Numbered from the stretch's first letter, positions 36,600-48,105 are shown. The stretch: DNA of 64,000 nt from Hemerocallis citrina (GCA_017893485.1 JACEHZ010000211.1:930001-994000); one strand, 5' to 3'. Translations and numbers: made by a program. The notes: generated from the letters alone by a model not told the origin.

Positions 36600-37541
36600 T
36601 TGTAGCAAAATTAAAATGATCGAATAAAGAAAACTTCATCTTACATTTGTATGTCTTTGTCCACCACCACGACCACTACTAATCGGAGGTCGTCCGTAAC
36701 AAGGTTGTGGCCCCCTGCCTCGGTTACTTCTTCAAGATTACCTCGCGTTCGTGTCATATGTAATAGCGAAGAGTACACTATAGGTATAACAATTCCTTAT
36801 CTTGTATAGTATAATTCAATACTTTAAAAACGAAATATAACAATTCCTTATCAACATAGATAATTTATCAATGAAGAATTCAACATTGATGTGGACTAAT
36901 ATAGTAATATATAACAATCCTATTTAAATCAAAAGCTAAATAAAATGATTTAAAAGACTAATTTAAAAATACATATTTTATAGTAGACTAATATATATTT
37001 AACTCTTACTATTAAGAAAATAGGTTTCCTTTATATAAAACTACAATTCAAACTAAAGTAGGAATGTAATCAATGAATGTACATGCAATATGTGATATGA
37101 TATTTTTGCAGATAAGAAGAATTGGATGCTAGCATATGTTCTCTATTTTCTTTTTTCATCTTCACATTGTACGGTACGACAATATATATTTAAGTTTCTC
37201 ATTATGCTTCTTCCTTTTTGCTCCTTCATTTACTTTCATAATATTGTCAAATAAGATTGCATCAGACCTTTCTAGGATTGCAATAGGTTTTGGAGTTGTA
37301 TTTGTACGAAATAGATGACCATTAGCTAAACATACATGGTAATGTATTAATTTTTCCATAAAACAAACAGTCTCAAAGTTTCAACTCATAGCATTTCTTT
37401 TTTAACTAAACATGCACAAATAAATTCCAAATTTCTCTTTTAACTAATTATCCCATAAATCATGAGCTCTCAACATTACGTTTTAACAAACCCACATTCA
37501 AAATTAACCCATAATTTAATTGCAAACGTATGAAGACTTAC
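36600..37541. other. Probable intron and 5' region of the PMD gene
   Basis: AT-rich sequence. On the minus strand a Gly/Arg-rich stretch (RPPISSGRGGGQRH, near 36670-36720) may be an N-terminal exon. The rest shows no coding signal. Confidence 0.35.
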
Positions 37542-37589
37542 CTTCCGATAGACTGGTGCTTTAGGAGATAGAGAATGTGAATGAGATGA

Positions 37590-38104
37590 ATGCACCCGCT
37601 TCCGCCGCATTCCTCTTTAACCTTTTGGAAATAAAAAAAGGGGATATTTGATGACGGGCTTAGGGTTTTGAGAGTGGGAGTATAGAGGGTTGTGAGGGAT
37701 GAAGTGGACCCCTTGAGATTTGGAGGGTTTTGTGGGTGAGAGCACGAATTTGGGAGCTAGGGTTTCAGAGTTGGGTTTCAAAGTTGGGAGAGAGAATGGA
37801 GAAAGAGAATTGAAGAGGATATGAGACAGTGAGCCTGATAAAAAAAATTCAACCAACACTTGCTGTCTCAAACCGCGTGTGGTACAACCACGCTCGCTGT
37901 CTGAGACAGCGAGTCTTAGTTTGTTATTTTTCTTCGAGTTTTTTCTCCAAGTGGTGGAGATTCACCTAATTCTACAGATAGTGAGAGTCATTTCTCCAAG
38001 CTCGCTATCTGAGATAGCGAGTATGTCATTTTGGTAAATAGTTCGAAAGTGGATTAGTTTGGTAAATAATTTTTAAAAAGTGGGGCGTTTTGGAGAAAAT
38101 TTCC
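37590..38104. repeat. Right TIR of the PMD-carrying MULE
   Basis: Inverted counterpart of 15674-16170, with CTCGCTATCTGAGATAGCGA at about 38000-38022 and the leader module at 37620-37830. Confidence 0.8.
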
Positions 38105-38483
38105 TACATTTAGGAGAGTACTTCCTTCTATTTCTATACTTCGGGTTTATAGTAAATGATAGTGGAGACTCATTTTCTAAAAAAAATCAAATCTATACAC
38201 AATATTATGCTAAACCACTTTTGATCAAAGGATTTTTCTCATTTTTTCTTTTTAAAACAAAAAAAATGAGAGCAAATGGTGGAGGCAACTCCTCATTCTT
38301 TCTCCATATAAATTTTAAAGTGCTATCCTATCCTTTAATCAAATCTCAAAAAGTGTGCAATATTATTTAGAGACTTTTTTTCAAAAAATTTATGTTATTT
38401 TCTTATTTTTAAAAATTATGTGGAATATATTGCACATGATTATACTAGTATGAGTATCTAGCAAACGATAATAGATGCTCTAA

Positions 38484-38807
38484 AGGAAAATAAATTGCTT
38501 AATACATATTCGTATGGAGACATTTAGTCTCTTGTGCTTAACACCAACAAAAAGCAATGATGATAACGAATTATAGAGGCTCTATTTGGTCTTCGGCAAT
38601 GTTAAAGAGAAGAACATGTTTTCCACTGTGCTCAGTTTGAAAGAAATTTAAATAGTTCCCTCTATTCATCATCTTCTTCCTCATCATCTTCATCATCATC
38701 TTCTTGTAATCTTTCTCGTCCTCGCGCTCCTGTACCCACTACTGCACCCACCGTGGCCTCCACCCTCTCCCCTCCTGCATCCCCCCTGTCCCACCAATGG
38801 CCCCCAC
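38484..38807. other. Unassigned part of the outer MULE
   Basis: Contains a (TCATCT)-like low-complexity stretch at 38670-38705 and a C-rich end. No gene seen. Confidence 0.4.
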
Positions 38808-39722
38808 TGTTAGAACATGAATTTCATAAAACATAAATTCTAATAATAATTGTGAAGAGTTACAATTACAGGAAATAAAAGAACAAATCATACAATACAA
38901 TACAGAGTCGAAATTTGAATATCTCTTTCCTTAAAGCAATTTTTGTCCCGTAGTGTGACGATGGTTGACGAAATGCCTTTCAGGATACAACTGTATTACC
39001 TTTCCCTGAAGAGCAACACCCTAACTTCAGAGATCTGATCGAACTATAGCTGTGTTGTATTCTCAGTACTGACTCAGAGAGAAAGAAGAAGAAGAAGATT
39101 CAGACTGGTTTTTTCAGAACTGTATTTGCTGGCAGACAAAACGGACTGGTTTTATAGGAGATTGAGAACAACTGAAGGGTCTATTACTCTGTAACAGCAG
39201 AGTAATGGTTCAAAAACATAACTGATGAGCCATTACTCTGTTGTTACAAAGTACTGGTACCAGTTACTGAAGTTGAAAAGCCTCAACAGTATACTGGGGG
39301 AAATATTTTTTTTGACTAGGGCAAAAAATATATGCCAGAGCCAAGCCGAGCCGAGCCAGAGCTGGGGCCGAGACCGGGCGCGCGCGTGTGTTTGTTATTT
39401 TGGCTAAGTCCTCTCTCAACTACACGTTAGTGGTAACTCCTGGGCCACGCCCTTTAGTCCATTTTTTAGTATATACTAGAAAAAACTTTTCCCATTTCCG
39501 ATATGGGACTATCCATTTTCTCCAAATATCCAAGTTAGTACCTATCGAGTACCCAACTTTGGACCAACATTTCTCATTCATACGGAATTCGTTTTTGGCA
39601 CATGAATCCATCACAGAATAGTACTCAACGAGAGGAACATGATCCAATTAATTTTCGGCGCCGCCGGTGGACGGAGCCCACCGGAATCTGGCCTGAAAAA
39701 TATGCAAAAATATTTTCCAACA
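38808..39722 (-). repeat. 3' LTR of the minus-strand copia element (915 bp)
   Basis: It retains the segment at about 39112-39340 that holds a TATA-like CCTATAAAAC (minus strand, near 39152-39161). It also holds the MITE empty site TTTTAGTATATACTAG near 39466-39482. Confidence 0.92.
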
Positions 39723-40363
39723 ATCCCCCACATGAATGGAAATGACCAGACCATGTAATCCAGACACGACAGAAAGACGTATGACTCTGAGAATACAATT
39801 GGAAAATTACTGCATCAGGAATGGTAGTAATTTTTCAACTTTGAACCACCCTTTGTGAGTAGCCATCGGATTCACTTGACCAGGTAGTGAATATGATGTC
39901 TTGAACTACCCGGGCTTTGATGTGAACCTAGACAATAACTATCACACAGTTTCATCTCCTCACAGAACTAGGTTCTCTTTTTGTGTTCATTTTGGCCTTG
40001 AGGTTAATCGTGAGTAAACTTGGAGAATGTAGCTTCTCTTCATTCTCCTAGAAATGATCCCATTTTACACTCACAAGGTGATTGCCCATAAAGAGTATCA
40101 TGCCATACCCCACTTTATTTCAAAGCTATGGGAATCATTGAAAGCCAAGCTTATCCTAACTTTTTGCAGAAAGCACTATTTTATCATCCTACGAGTGGGT
40201 ATGAGATTTTAATCTCTCAGTGCTCACATCGATTCAACAAGATTTGGTTGTCGTCCCCTTGAACCTAGATCTTGGGATCTCCAATTCCTAGGTAGGGTTC
40301 CCATCAAGTATCCTCTTTCGTCATAGGCTTTAAACCTATTCCTCTTGATGATCTCACAACTTG

Positions 40364-41773
40364 TTCTCACGACAAACCTTTAGTAAATGGACTCGCTAGG
40401 TTGTTGGCTGATTTTATATACTCTATAGAGATTACTCCATTTGAGAGCAGTTGTCTAATAGTTTTGTATCGCCTTCTGATATGATGAGACTTACCATTAT
40501 ACATACAACTCAGTGCCCGTGCTATAGCCGATTGGCTATCACAGTGTACACATAAAGCAGGCACTGGTTTTTCCCACATATGGATATCTGCTAAAAAGTT
40601 TCGAAGCCATTCTGCTTCCTCTACCGCTTTTTCTAAAGCAATAAACTCAGATTCCATGGTGGATCGGGCCAATAACGTTTGTTTAGAGGATTTCCATGAT
40701 ACAGCTGCACCACCAAGTGTGAAGACATACCCACTTGTGCATTTTGAGTTCTTGGAGTCCGATATCCAGTTGGCATCACTGTAGCCTTCTAGTACTGTTG
40801 GATATGTGGTGTAATGCAGCCCATAACTTTGAGTATGTCGCAAGTAATTCAATACTCTAGTTATTCCTTTCCAGTGACTTCGTCCTAGATTACTTGTGTA
40901 GCGGCTCAGTACATTTACTGAATATGCTAGGTCCGGTCTTGTACAATTTGTTAAGTATATCAGACTACCGATTACACGTACATATTTCAGTTGTGATATG
41001 CTGTCTCCTGTATTTTTTAACAAGTGAAGACTGGGATCCACAAGAGTTTTGACAGTCCCATTCGAGTAATTCTTGAATCTTTCAAGTACTTTCTCAGCGT
41101 AATGAGCTTGAGACAAAGTAATTCCCTCAGACATCCTGGAAACTTTGATTCCTAGTATGACGTCTGTAACTCCCAAATCTTTCATATCAAACTAGCCACT
41201 AAGCATACTCTTAGTTTGTTTGATAATGTCATTATTGCTCCCAATAATAAGCATGTAATCTACATACAAACACACAAGAATGTATCCATTTGGAGTACCT
41301 TTAATGTAGATACACTTATCATATTTATTTATTTTGAAACCATTTGACATCATAACATTGTCAAATTTTGCATTTCACTACTTTGGAGCTTGTTTCACTC
41401 CATACAGAGATTTTACAAGCCTGCACACCTTGTTTTCCTGTCCAGAAACTACGTAACCCTCAGGTTGTTTCATATATATTTCTTCTTCTAAATCCCCATT
41501 TAGAAATGCAGTTTTAACATACATTTGATGTATTTCCAGGTTACGTAGAGCTGCAATAGCTATCAACATTCTTATGGAAGTTATTCTTGTAACCGGGGAA
41601 TATGTGTCAAAGAAGTCCAGGCCTTCCTTTTGCCTAAATCTTTGTACCACAAGTCTCGCCTTATGTTTCTTTATTGAACCATCTTGTTTTAATTTTTGTT
41701 TGAAAATCCATTTGCATCCTAGAACTTTACATCCAGAAGGCAACTCAACCAACTCCCATGTATAATTTTGCAT
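40364..41773 (-). pseudogene. copia RT and RNase H, minus strand
   Basis: RT starts MQNYTWELVELPSGCKVLGC and carries ARLVVQRFRQKEGLDFFDTY and YVKTAFLNGDLEEEIYMKQP. The catalytic box reads YVDYM instead of YVDDM, so a metal-binding Asp is lost. TAG codons follow KQAPK and LSG. RNase H is open from 41185 to 40367, with [20 protein letters not shown] and [19 protein letters not shown]. It stops at TGA (40364-40366) just after FTKGLS, where the family normally has Arg. Confidence 0.92.
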
Positions 41774-42780
41774 AATGGAGTCTATTTCACTTTTGATTGC
41801 TTCCTTTTACATAGAAACATCAGGCGTAGACATGGCTTTCTTGAATGTTCTGGGCTCATTCTTTAACAGAAAGGCCTTTACGAAATTAGGACCAAATAAC
41901 TTTGATTTCTAGCCCGTTTACTACGTCTAGACTCATCATTATCATGTTCTAGTTCACCAGTTGAAGTGCTTGCATTCCCTTGTTCACGTGTATATTTGCA
42001 ATACGTAGTATCCTTGCACGGAAAAACGTGTTCAAAGAAGGAAGCATTCATTGATTCCATTATTGTATTCACATGGATATCCGATATATCTGATTTATAT
42101 ACCAAGAACTGATATGCACTACTATTGTGTGCATAGCCTATGAATATGCAATCAATCGTCTTAGGTCCTATGGTGACCTATTTTGGATTAGATACTACCA
42201 CTTTTTCTAGACACCCCCACACTTTGAGGTATTTATACGAAGGTACGTTATCTTTCCACAGTTCGTATGGTGTCTTGCCAGTTTTCTTGTAAGGTATTTT
42301 ATTGAGAATGTAGTTGGCAGTCAGCAATACTTTCCTCCACATGTTTTGGAGTAAGCCTGAATTCAACAACAAGGCATTCATCATCTCCTTTAGAGTTCGG
42401 TTTTTGCGCTCGGCAGTACTGTTTGATTCAGGTGAGTAAGGAGCAGTTGTCTCATGAACTATTCCATGTTCAGAGCAGAACATATTAAATAGTGCATCAT
42501 ATTCTTCTCCTCTATCACTCCTAACAATTTTAATCATTTTGCCAAGTTGATTCTCAACCTCAAGCTTATATTCCTTGAATTTATCTAAAGCCTCATTTTT
42601 GCTATGTAACAAGTATACATAACAGAATTTTGTGCAACTGTATATAAATGTCACAAAGTACTTTTTAACACCTCTGGTTTGCACATATTTTAAATCACAC
42701 AGATCTGTGTGAATTAGACCTAGAGTTTTTGTGTTTCTTTCTACAGAATGTAATGGAGTTTTAGTGAGTTTGGCCTATGT
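41774..42780 (-). pseudogene. copia integrase, minus strand
   Basis: IHTDLC begins the core, followed by [40 protein letters not shown] and [18 protein letters not shown]. The C-terminal part has LKVWGC and, after a stop at 42178-42180, FIGYAHNSSAYQF. A Glu/Asp-rich linker ends with KRARNQSYLVLIS. Confidence 0.88.
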
Positions 42781-44328
42781 TCAAACTTCACATTTTTCGG
42801 TGTTGTCTACCTTAAATTTTGGTAGCAAATTCATGTTAATTAATCTACACATAGAATTGAAATTAACATGGCCTAGTCTTTCATGCCAAACAGAAGAAGA
42901 CTTAACAACATAGGCAATATGAGTTATTTCATTAAATTTGGGAACAACATGAACAATAGTTTTAGGGATGACTGTCATTACATTAAACTTGAACAGTCCA
43001 TCCTTTACATATCCTTTACCCAAGTACACCCTATTTTTAGACAATACAAAATTATCAGAAGCAAGAACAACCTTAAATCCATTCTTGCTTAGCAAAGATT
43101 CTGATACCAAGTTCTTTCTAATATCTGGAACATGCAACACATTTGTAAGTGTTAGTTCCTTGCCTGAAGTCATTTTCAGCACTATCTTCCCCGTTCCTAT
43201 AATTTTGGAGGTGGAAGAATTACCCATGAACAATTGTTCATCCTTGTTGCACTTCTGGTATGAAGTGAACATCTCCTTGTCCGAGCATATGTGCTTGGTG
43301 GCCCCAGTGTCGTACCACCATTCTCGAGGATTGCTCCCCACCAGATTCACCTCTGATACAACAGCACAGAGGTCCAGGTTAGAGAGACTGGCAGATAAGT
43401 TCTCAGCTATGTGTGCATGAGATCCTTTTGCCTGTCCGGTTCCAGCACGGTTGTTGTCCTTACTGCGGCATTCAGAAATTCTGTGGCCCAGCTTACCACA
43501 TCTGTGGTATTTTCCAACAAACCTCTTTGCTGCCGGTTTTTTGTTCGTGGCCTGTGGCAAGAACTTTCTCTTTTTGCCTTTTTGTTCATGCTCCACCATG
43601 TTTACCTTTTCTATGGACTGATTGCCATAGGACCTGTCAGCTTTGTGATTCTCCTCTTCGATACGCAACCTGACAATATGTTCTTCAAAAGACATCTCCT
43701 TTCGCTTGTGCTTGAGGTAGTTCTTGAAGTCTTTCCATCCAGGTGGAAGCTTCTCGATGAACGCTGCAACCTGGAATGGTTCACACAGCGTCATGTTCTC
43801 TGCAGCGATTTCATGCATTATCACCTGCAGTTCTTGAATTTGACTCACAATTGTCTTGGAGTCAACCATTTTGTAGTCCAGAAATTTGCCAACTACAAAC
43901 TTTTTGGACCTGGCGTCTTCTATTTTGTATTTCTTCTCCAAAGACCCCCACAGAAGTTTGGACGTCTTGAAGACACAGTAGATGTTGTACAGAGGGTCTA
44001 CCAAGCCATTCAGGATGTAGTTTCTATAAAGGTAGTCACCCTGAGTCCATGCATCAACTGCGGCAACAGAGTGTGCATCCATTGGTGCCAGCATAGAGGC
44101 AGATTCAGTGAGAAACCTGTCCAGCTTCAAGGTGTTCGGGTAGATCTACATCTTTCCCTGCCACTTCTTGAATCCAGTTCTATTGAACTTCTCTGGGTTT
44201 TCTCCCACAATAATATGTGTGGGCAGAACGACCGAATGTGCCGCAACCGATTGTGCAGTCACATTTTGGGTCACTGGTGTTTCGACACTGATAAGCCCAT
44301 TGACACTTTCGTTCTGTGTGTTTTCCAT
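42781..44328 (-). pseudogene. gag: copia gag and protease, minus strand
   Basis: The ATG at 44328 (MENTQNESVNG) runs to a TAG at 44143-44145 within the gag N-terminus, and the frame then continues open to 42781. Gag has FVVGKFLDYKMVDSKTIVSQ and EKLPPGWKDFKNYLKHKRKE. The zinc knuckle reads YHRCGKLGHRISEC, with its first Cys missing. Protease follows with WWYDTGATKHICSD (DTG active site). The pre-integrase segment has SSVWHERLGHVNFNSM. Confidence 0.9.
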
Positions 44329-44443
44329 GTTCTGAAACAGTTAAAATATAACTGTTAGATGTTTTTCCAAAATGATAACAGAATCAGTAAAGAATCTTCA
44401 CAAAAAACAGTTAGAATAGAGGAAAGAAAAATTGCTTTAAGAT

Positions 44444-45350
44444 TGTTAGAACATGAATTTCATAAAACAGAAATGCTAACAATAATTGTGAAGATTTACA
44501 ATTACAGGAAATAAAAGAACAAACCATACAATACAATACAGAGTCAAGATTTGAATATCTCTGTCCTTAAAGCAATTTTCGCCCCATAGTGTGACGGTGG
44601 TTGACGAAATGCCTCCCATGATACAACTGTATTACCTTCCCCTGAAGAGCAGCACCCTAACTTCAGAGATCTGATCGAACTAAAGCTGTGTTGTATTCTC
44701 AGTACTGACTCAGAGAGGAAGAAGAAGAAGATTCTGACTCAGAGAAGAGGAAGCCAGACCAGACCAAACCAAACCAAACCAAGCCGAGCCGAGCCAAAGT
44801 GAAGCCAGGGGCGGGTCGGGCGCGCGCACGTGTGTTTGTCATTTTGGCTAAGTCCTCTCTCCACTATACGTTAGTGGTAACCTCCGGGTCACACCCTTTA
44901 GTCCTTTTTTTAGTATGAGTAACACTTCATCCACTACCAATTTCACTACCATTTTGTTCACTACCTTATGTGGCATACTCCTATTGGAGAGTTTTCCCAC
45001 CTATTCTATCTTCTCCTACCTATTGGAGTGTGCCGCCTAAGGTAGTGAAGAGAAATGCAGTGAAATTGGTAGTGGATGTAGCATTACTCTTTTAGTATAT
45101 ATACTAGAAAAAACATTTCCCATTTCCGATATGGGACTATCCATTTTCCCCAATTATCCAAGTTAGTACCTATCAAGTACCCAACTTTGGACCAATATTT
45201 CTCATTCATACGGAATTTATTTTTGGCACATGTGTACATCACAGAATAGTACTCGACGAAAGGAACATGATCCAATCAATTTCTGACTCCGCTGGTGGTC
45301 GGAGCCCACCGGAATCCGGCCTGAAAAATCTGCAAAAATGTTTTCCAACA
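44444..45350 (-). repeat. 5' LTR of the minus-strand copia element, with MITE
   Basis: 907 bp including a 173-bp MITE and its 9-bp duplication, so about 725 bp of LTR. Compared with the sister LTR it lacks about 200 bases that include the TATA-like box. Confidence 0.9.
44917..45089. mobile_element. 173-bp MITE, copy 2 (Mutator-type)
   Basis: Same family and length as 13911-14083. Perfect 9-bp duplications TTTTAGTAT at 44908-44916 and 45090-45098. The sister LTR keeps the empty site. Confidence 0.95.
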
Positions 45351-45622
45351 CCCACCCCCTCCGTCGGAACCCTTTCTACCCCCACCCTCTCCTCCCCTCA
45401 AAAACCAGGTTATTAATGAAGTTTTAGGTTTTCTTTTGATGGGCTTTTGGTGGTGTCAGTAGTGGTGGTTTTGGGGGAGATAGTGGTTGAGATTGTGGTC
45501 GGCAAAAGCAAGAGTGATCATGTAATGGTGTTGGTGATGCTGGCACTTGGCAGTGTTCGTGGTTGAAAAGGAGTTGGAAGAGGTGGTTGGTATCACATCA
45601 AAAAAAGAATCTTGCAGATTTA

Positions 45623-46834
45623 GAATTTTTTCCCATACTGACCCACTTTTTGAAAACATTGACCAAGCTGACCAACTTTCGAAAGTATATACCCAATTGA
45701 CCTAGTTTCGGAAACGTCCCCATAAAATGCTATTGGCAATAACGACATATGTTATTTTGATGTCGTTGTTGCCAACAGTGGTACCTATTTCTTTTTTCAT
45801 TGCTGCTATTAAATGTAACGACTTCAATATATATCGCATTCACTTAGTAGCTCTCTAACTTGAGAAAAAAATCGTAAGTGAAAATTACTTATAACTGATG
45901 CTGCTATTCACAATACCGAAATCATTATAACTGATGCCGTTATTAGCAATAGCGGCATCATATAATCCACAGTGTACTTTAAATTTCGTGCATGTACATC
46001 AACTTCAAGTCCGATTTCGATCTTGATGAAGCCAGTATCTTTGAAAACTCAAAACTTGAAAGTTGTAGAGCTTTTTCTTGGTATTCCATAGCATTTTGAA
46101 GCATCTGAATCGGATTTCTGATCATAAAGTTATGTCCAAATTACGTAAGGATGTCGGATCTGTCCAAGTGATGTGAAGTACACTATAGATTATACTGATG
46201 CCATTATTGCCAATAGCGGAATCAATTATAATAGCCATTTTTGGTAACAGCGACATCAATTATAAGCGATTTCACTTACAATTTTTTTTGGGACAGTTTT
46301 GACATCACTTCGTAATCTGGGTACAACTCTATCATTCGAACTCCGATTGAGATATTCAAAATGCTGTGGAACATCAAGAAAAAAATCTGCAACTTTCATA
46401 TTTTGAGTTTTGAAAAATACTGGTTGCGTCAAGGTCGAAATCGGACTTGAAGTTGATGTACCTGCACGAAATTTGGAGTACACTGTAGATTATATTGATG
46501 TCGATATTGCCAATATCAGCATCAGTTATAATGATGCCATTATTGGGAATATGGACATTAGTTATAAGCGATTTTCACTTATAATTTTTCCTCAAGTTAG
46601 ATAACTCATAAGTAAATGCGAGATATACTTATGTCATTACTCCCAATAGCGGCAACAATTTTTTAAGTTAAAATTTTCGCTATTGACAACAATGATATCA
46701 AAATAACAGATGTCGTTATTGTCAATAGCATTTTCTGCTAACGTGTCCAAAACTGAATCAGTTGGGTAAATATTTTTAAAAGTGGGTCAGTTTGGTCAAT
46801 ATTTTCAAAAGGTGGGTTAGTACGGAAAAAATTT
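45623..46834. mobile_element. 1.2 kb foldback MULE-like element
   Basis: The element is one inverted repeat with arms of about 600 bases folding around 46230. It starts GAATTTTTTCCCATACTGAC, and the right end is its inverted form. The flanks GCAGATTTA (45614-45622) and GCAAATTTA (46835-46843) are a 9-bp duplication with one change. The outer module resembles the TIR of the PMD-carrying MULE (GACCCACTTTTTGAAAA, GACCAACTTTCGAAA). Inner words are built on GCTATTGgCAATAACGACAT and its inverse. No ORF. Confidence 0.85.
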
Positions 46835-47056
46835 GCAAATTTAGGGGTGTTAGTGCAATGGTATTTCAGTCTTTTCATTATTAATTAAACGGATTTGACT
46901 AAGTCAACTGACGGAGACTAACTCTGTGACCCCCTTTAGATCGTTCACCGCCTTTAGATTGTTCAAGGGGGTTATTGTGTTGAACAAAAGTATAGGGGAT
47001 TAATTGTGTTGATCCCATAGCTCAGGGGTGTTTTTCGCACTTTACCATATTCAAAA

Positions 47057-47753
47057 TTCCGAAATTTTATGTTATAGCAATAGTAGTCAGGTATGCCTCT
47101 AACTGTGAACACTATAGGGCTTAAAATCGCCCAAAAGAATTATTCAGTTTACCAAAAGAAGGGGTTTTTAAAAATGAGTCATATATCACATTTTCTGTTC
47201 ATATTAAGTAAAATTTCAGCCTTTTTCTGTGTCCTTTTTGCTTATTTGTTGAACTGGCTGTTAAGAGTCGCATTAGAATTATTTTGAGTGGCACATTATA
47301 TGAAGTGTCATATTTTTGGGATTCTTTTAAAAACCTACAGTTAATTTAACTATGTTCGACCTTTAAAATGCGAGCACTTCCATTGGTAGTGTCGTGTCAG
47401 ACACTTGTGTCTGGCACATGACCACGACCACTAGCTATTTTAGCGTATTTCAAAATATGTCCTCATGTTGGTGTGTCGTGTTGTATTGTATCAGCATCAG
47501 CATGCTAGTGTCTGTTTCTTAGTGTTCGACTCCTTTACTCACGAGTCACGACCACTAGCTATTTAGTGTATTTAAAAAAATTCCTTGTGTGGGTGTTGTG
47601 CCCATTGTAGAAAACCCTCCTGACCTTTTTTTTATGCAGAAAATCCTCCAAAACTATTGTTGCAAAAAACTTACCCCGCAAACGTGTAACTTCTGCTAAA
47701 GTTGAGGGAGGTTTTTGACAATAATGCGACATATATATGATGTTTTTTGAAAC
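47057..47753. other. Intergenic sequence, no gene recognised
   Basis: AT-rich. An imperfect inverted repeat partner of 55420-55497 lies at 47606-47690 (see findings). Confidence 0.4.
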
Positions 47754-48105
47754 AACTTGCAAAGATGAAGCCCACACATGGTTATTTGCAAAATGCTAAA
47801 AGTGCATATTTCAAAAGTGACGATACAAAGGTGCTGAGAGAAATGAAGCTCCTCCTACCTAACCCCTCCTTCCTCTCCCTGCCGAACCTCATCTCCGGCA
47901 CCCTCCATCACTCTCTCCTCCTCTGAACCTCTACTTCGTAATCCCGATATCAGAGCTTCTCCTTCTCCTTTTCTGGCTACTTTAGTTTGACCCACACTTT
48001 GGAGGCCTTCGGCTTCAATCCCGGATCTTTGACGCCTACACCATCTTCACCATTACCTCTCGGACCTTTGGCTTCACTCCCCTATGCTGTCGGGGTTGGA
48101 GCTGA

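Larger units (their letters stand above)
33150..37610 (-). pseudogene. Plant mobile domain (PMD, MAIN/MAIL-like) pseudogene inside the MULE
   Basis: Read on the minus strand in order: IGLMTSIKTDHPFLTALLE (about 35800), MDFDPEFLIPEYLGVQ (35620), CRVYITSLFGGVMFPNS (35440), LIADLQKVGTYNWGSATLAT (35350), YMDELDTLTDECVKWEPF (35090), then LRQFGLLQNIPSDNHL (34900). After a TRIM insertion comes YMMWYRRMIQPYISQ (33570). These are the ordered motifs of the plant mobile domain, a MAIN/MAIL1-type domain linked in Arabidopsis to silencing and genome stability. Frame changes and stops separate them. A possible first exon, 37542-37610 (MRRKRVHSSHSHS), ends in a GTAAGT donor. An hAT-like element interrupts the N-terminal region at 35980. 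Confidence 0.82.
15674..38104. mobile_element. MULE with transposase fragment and PMD gene, split by a gag-only retrotransposon
   Basis: Long TIRs run from 15674 to about 16170 and from about 37590 to 38104. Both start with a GGAAtTTTT-type end, then ACCCACCTTTTGAAAATATT or a close variant, then palindromic words built on CTCGCTATCTGAGATAGCGA, then a shared 5' leader (CCCTAGCTCCCAAATT). The 8-bp flanks TATATTTA (15666-15673) and TACATTTA (38105-38112) differ at one base. Without later insertions it is about 5.3 kb. It carries a MURA-like N-terminal fragment on + and a PMD gene on -, so the genes converge. Confidence 0.82.
15104..38480. mobile_element. Harbinger-like nonautonomous element, split by a MULE
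   Basis: GAGCATCTACCAT opens it at 15104 and its inverted form (ATAGATGCTC) closes it at 38480. TAA flanks both sides (15101-15103 and 38481-38483), a PIF/Harbinger-type 3-bp duplication. Without the insertion it is about 930 bp, with no ORF of note. The terminal match is short, so the assignment is tentative. Confidence 0.45.
38808..45350 (-). mobile_element. Ty1/copia LTR retrotransposon, minus strand, dead
   Basis: LTRs 38808-39722 and 44444-45350 start TGTTAGAACATG and end TTTTCCAACA in plus-strand reading. The target duplication CCCAC (38803-38807 and 45351-45355) is perfect. Minus-strand order is gag, protease, integrase, RT, RNase H, then the purine tract ATGTGGGGGAT at 39723-39733. 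I see no clear primer-binding site next to the 5' LTR (44443 downward), where CTTAAAGC stands instead. The 5' LTR lacks about 200 bases that the 3' LTR has. Confidence 0.95.
14366..47047. mobile_element. Outer MULE-like element enclosing the nested block
   Basis: Perfect 9-bp direct repeats TATTCAAAA lie at 14357-14365 and 47048-47056. The ends are inverted repeats. The left end reads AAAACACCCATAAGCTATAG then TTCAACACAATTAATCCCCT. The right end, read on the minus strand, has AAAACACCCCTGAGCTATGG then ATCAACACAATTAATCCCCT. Similarity continues to GGAGTTAGTCTTCATTAGTT (left) and GAGTTAGTCTCCGTCAGTTG (right). I recognise no gene of its own. Its interior took in all the insertions listed between these coordinates. 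The leftmost TIR bases are diverged. Confidence 0.75.

Noticed and set aside
43411..44358. Plus-strand ORF of 315 codons
   Set aside because: It lies antisense to the copia gag-protease on the minus strand, which has clear domain motifs.
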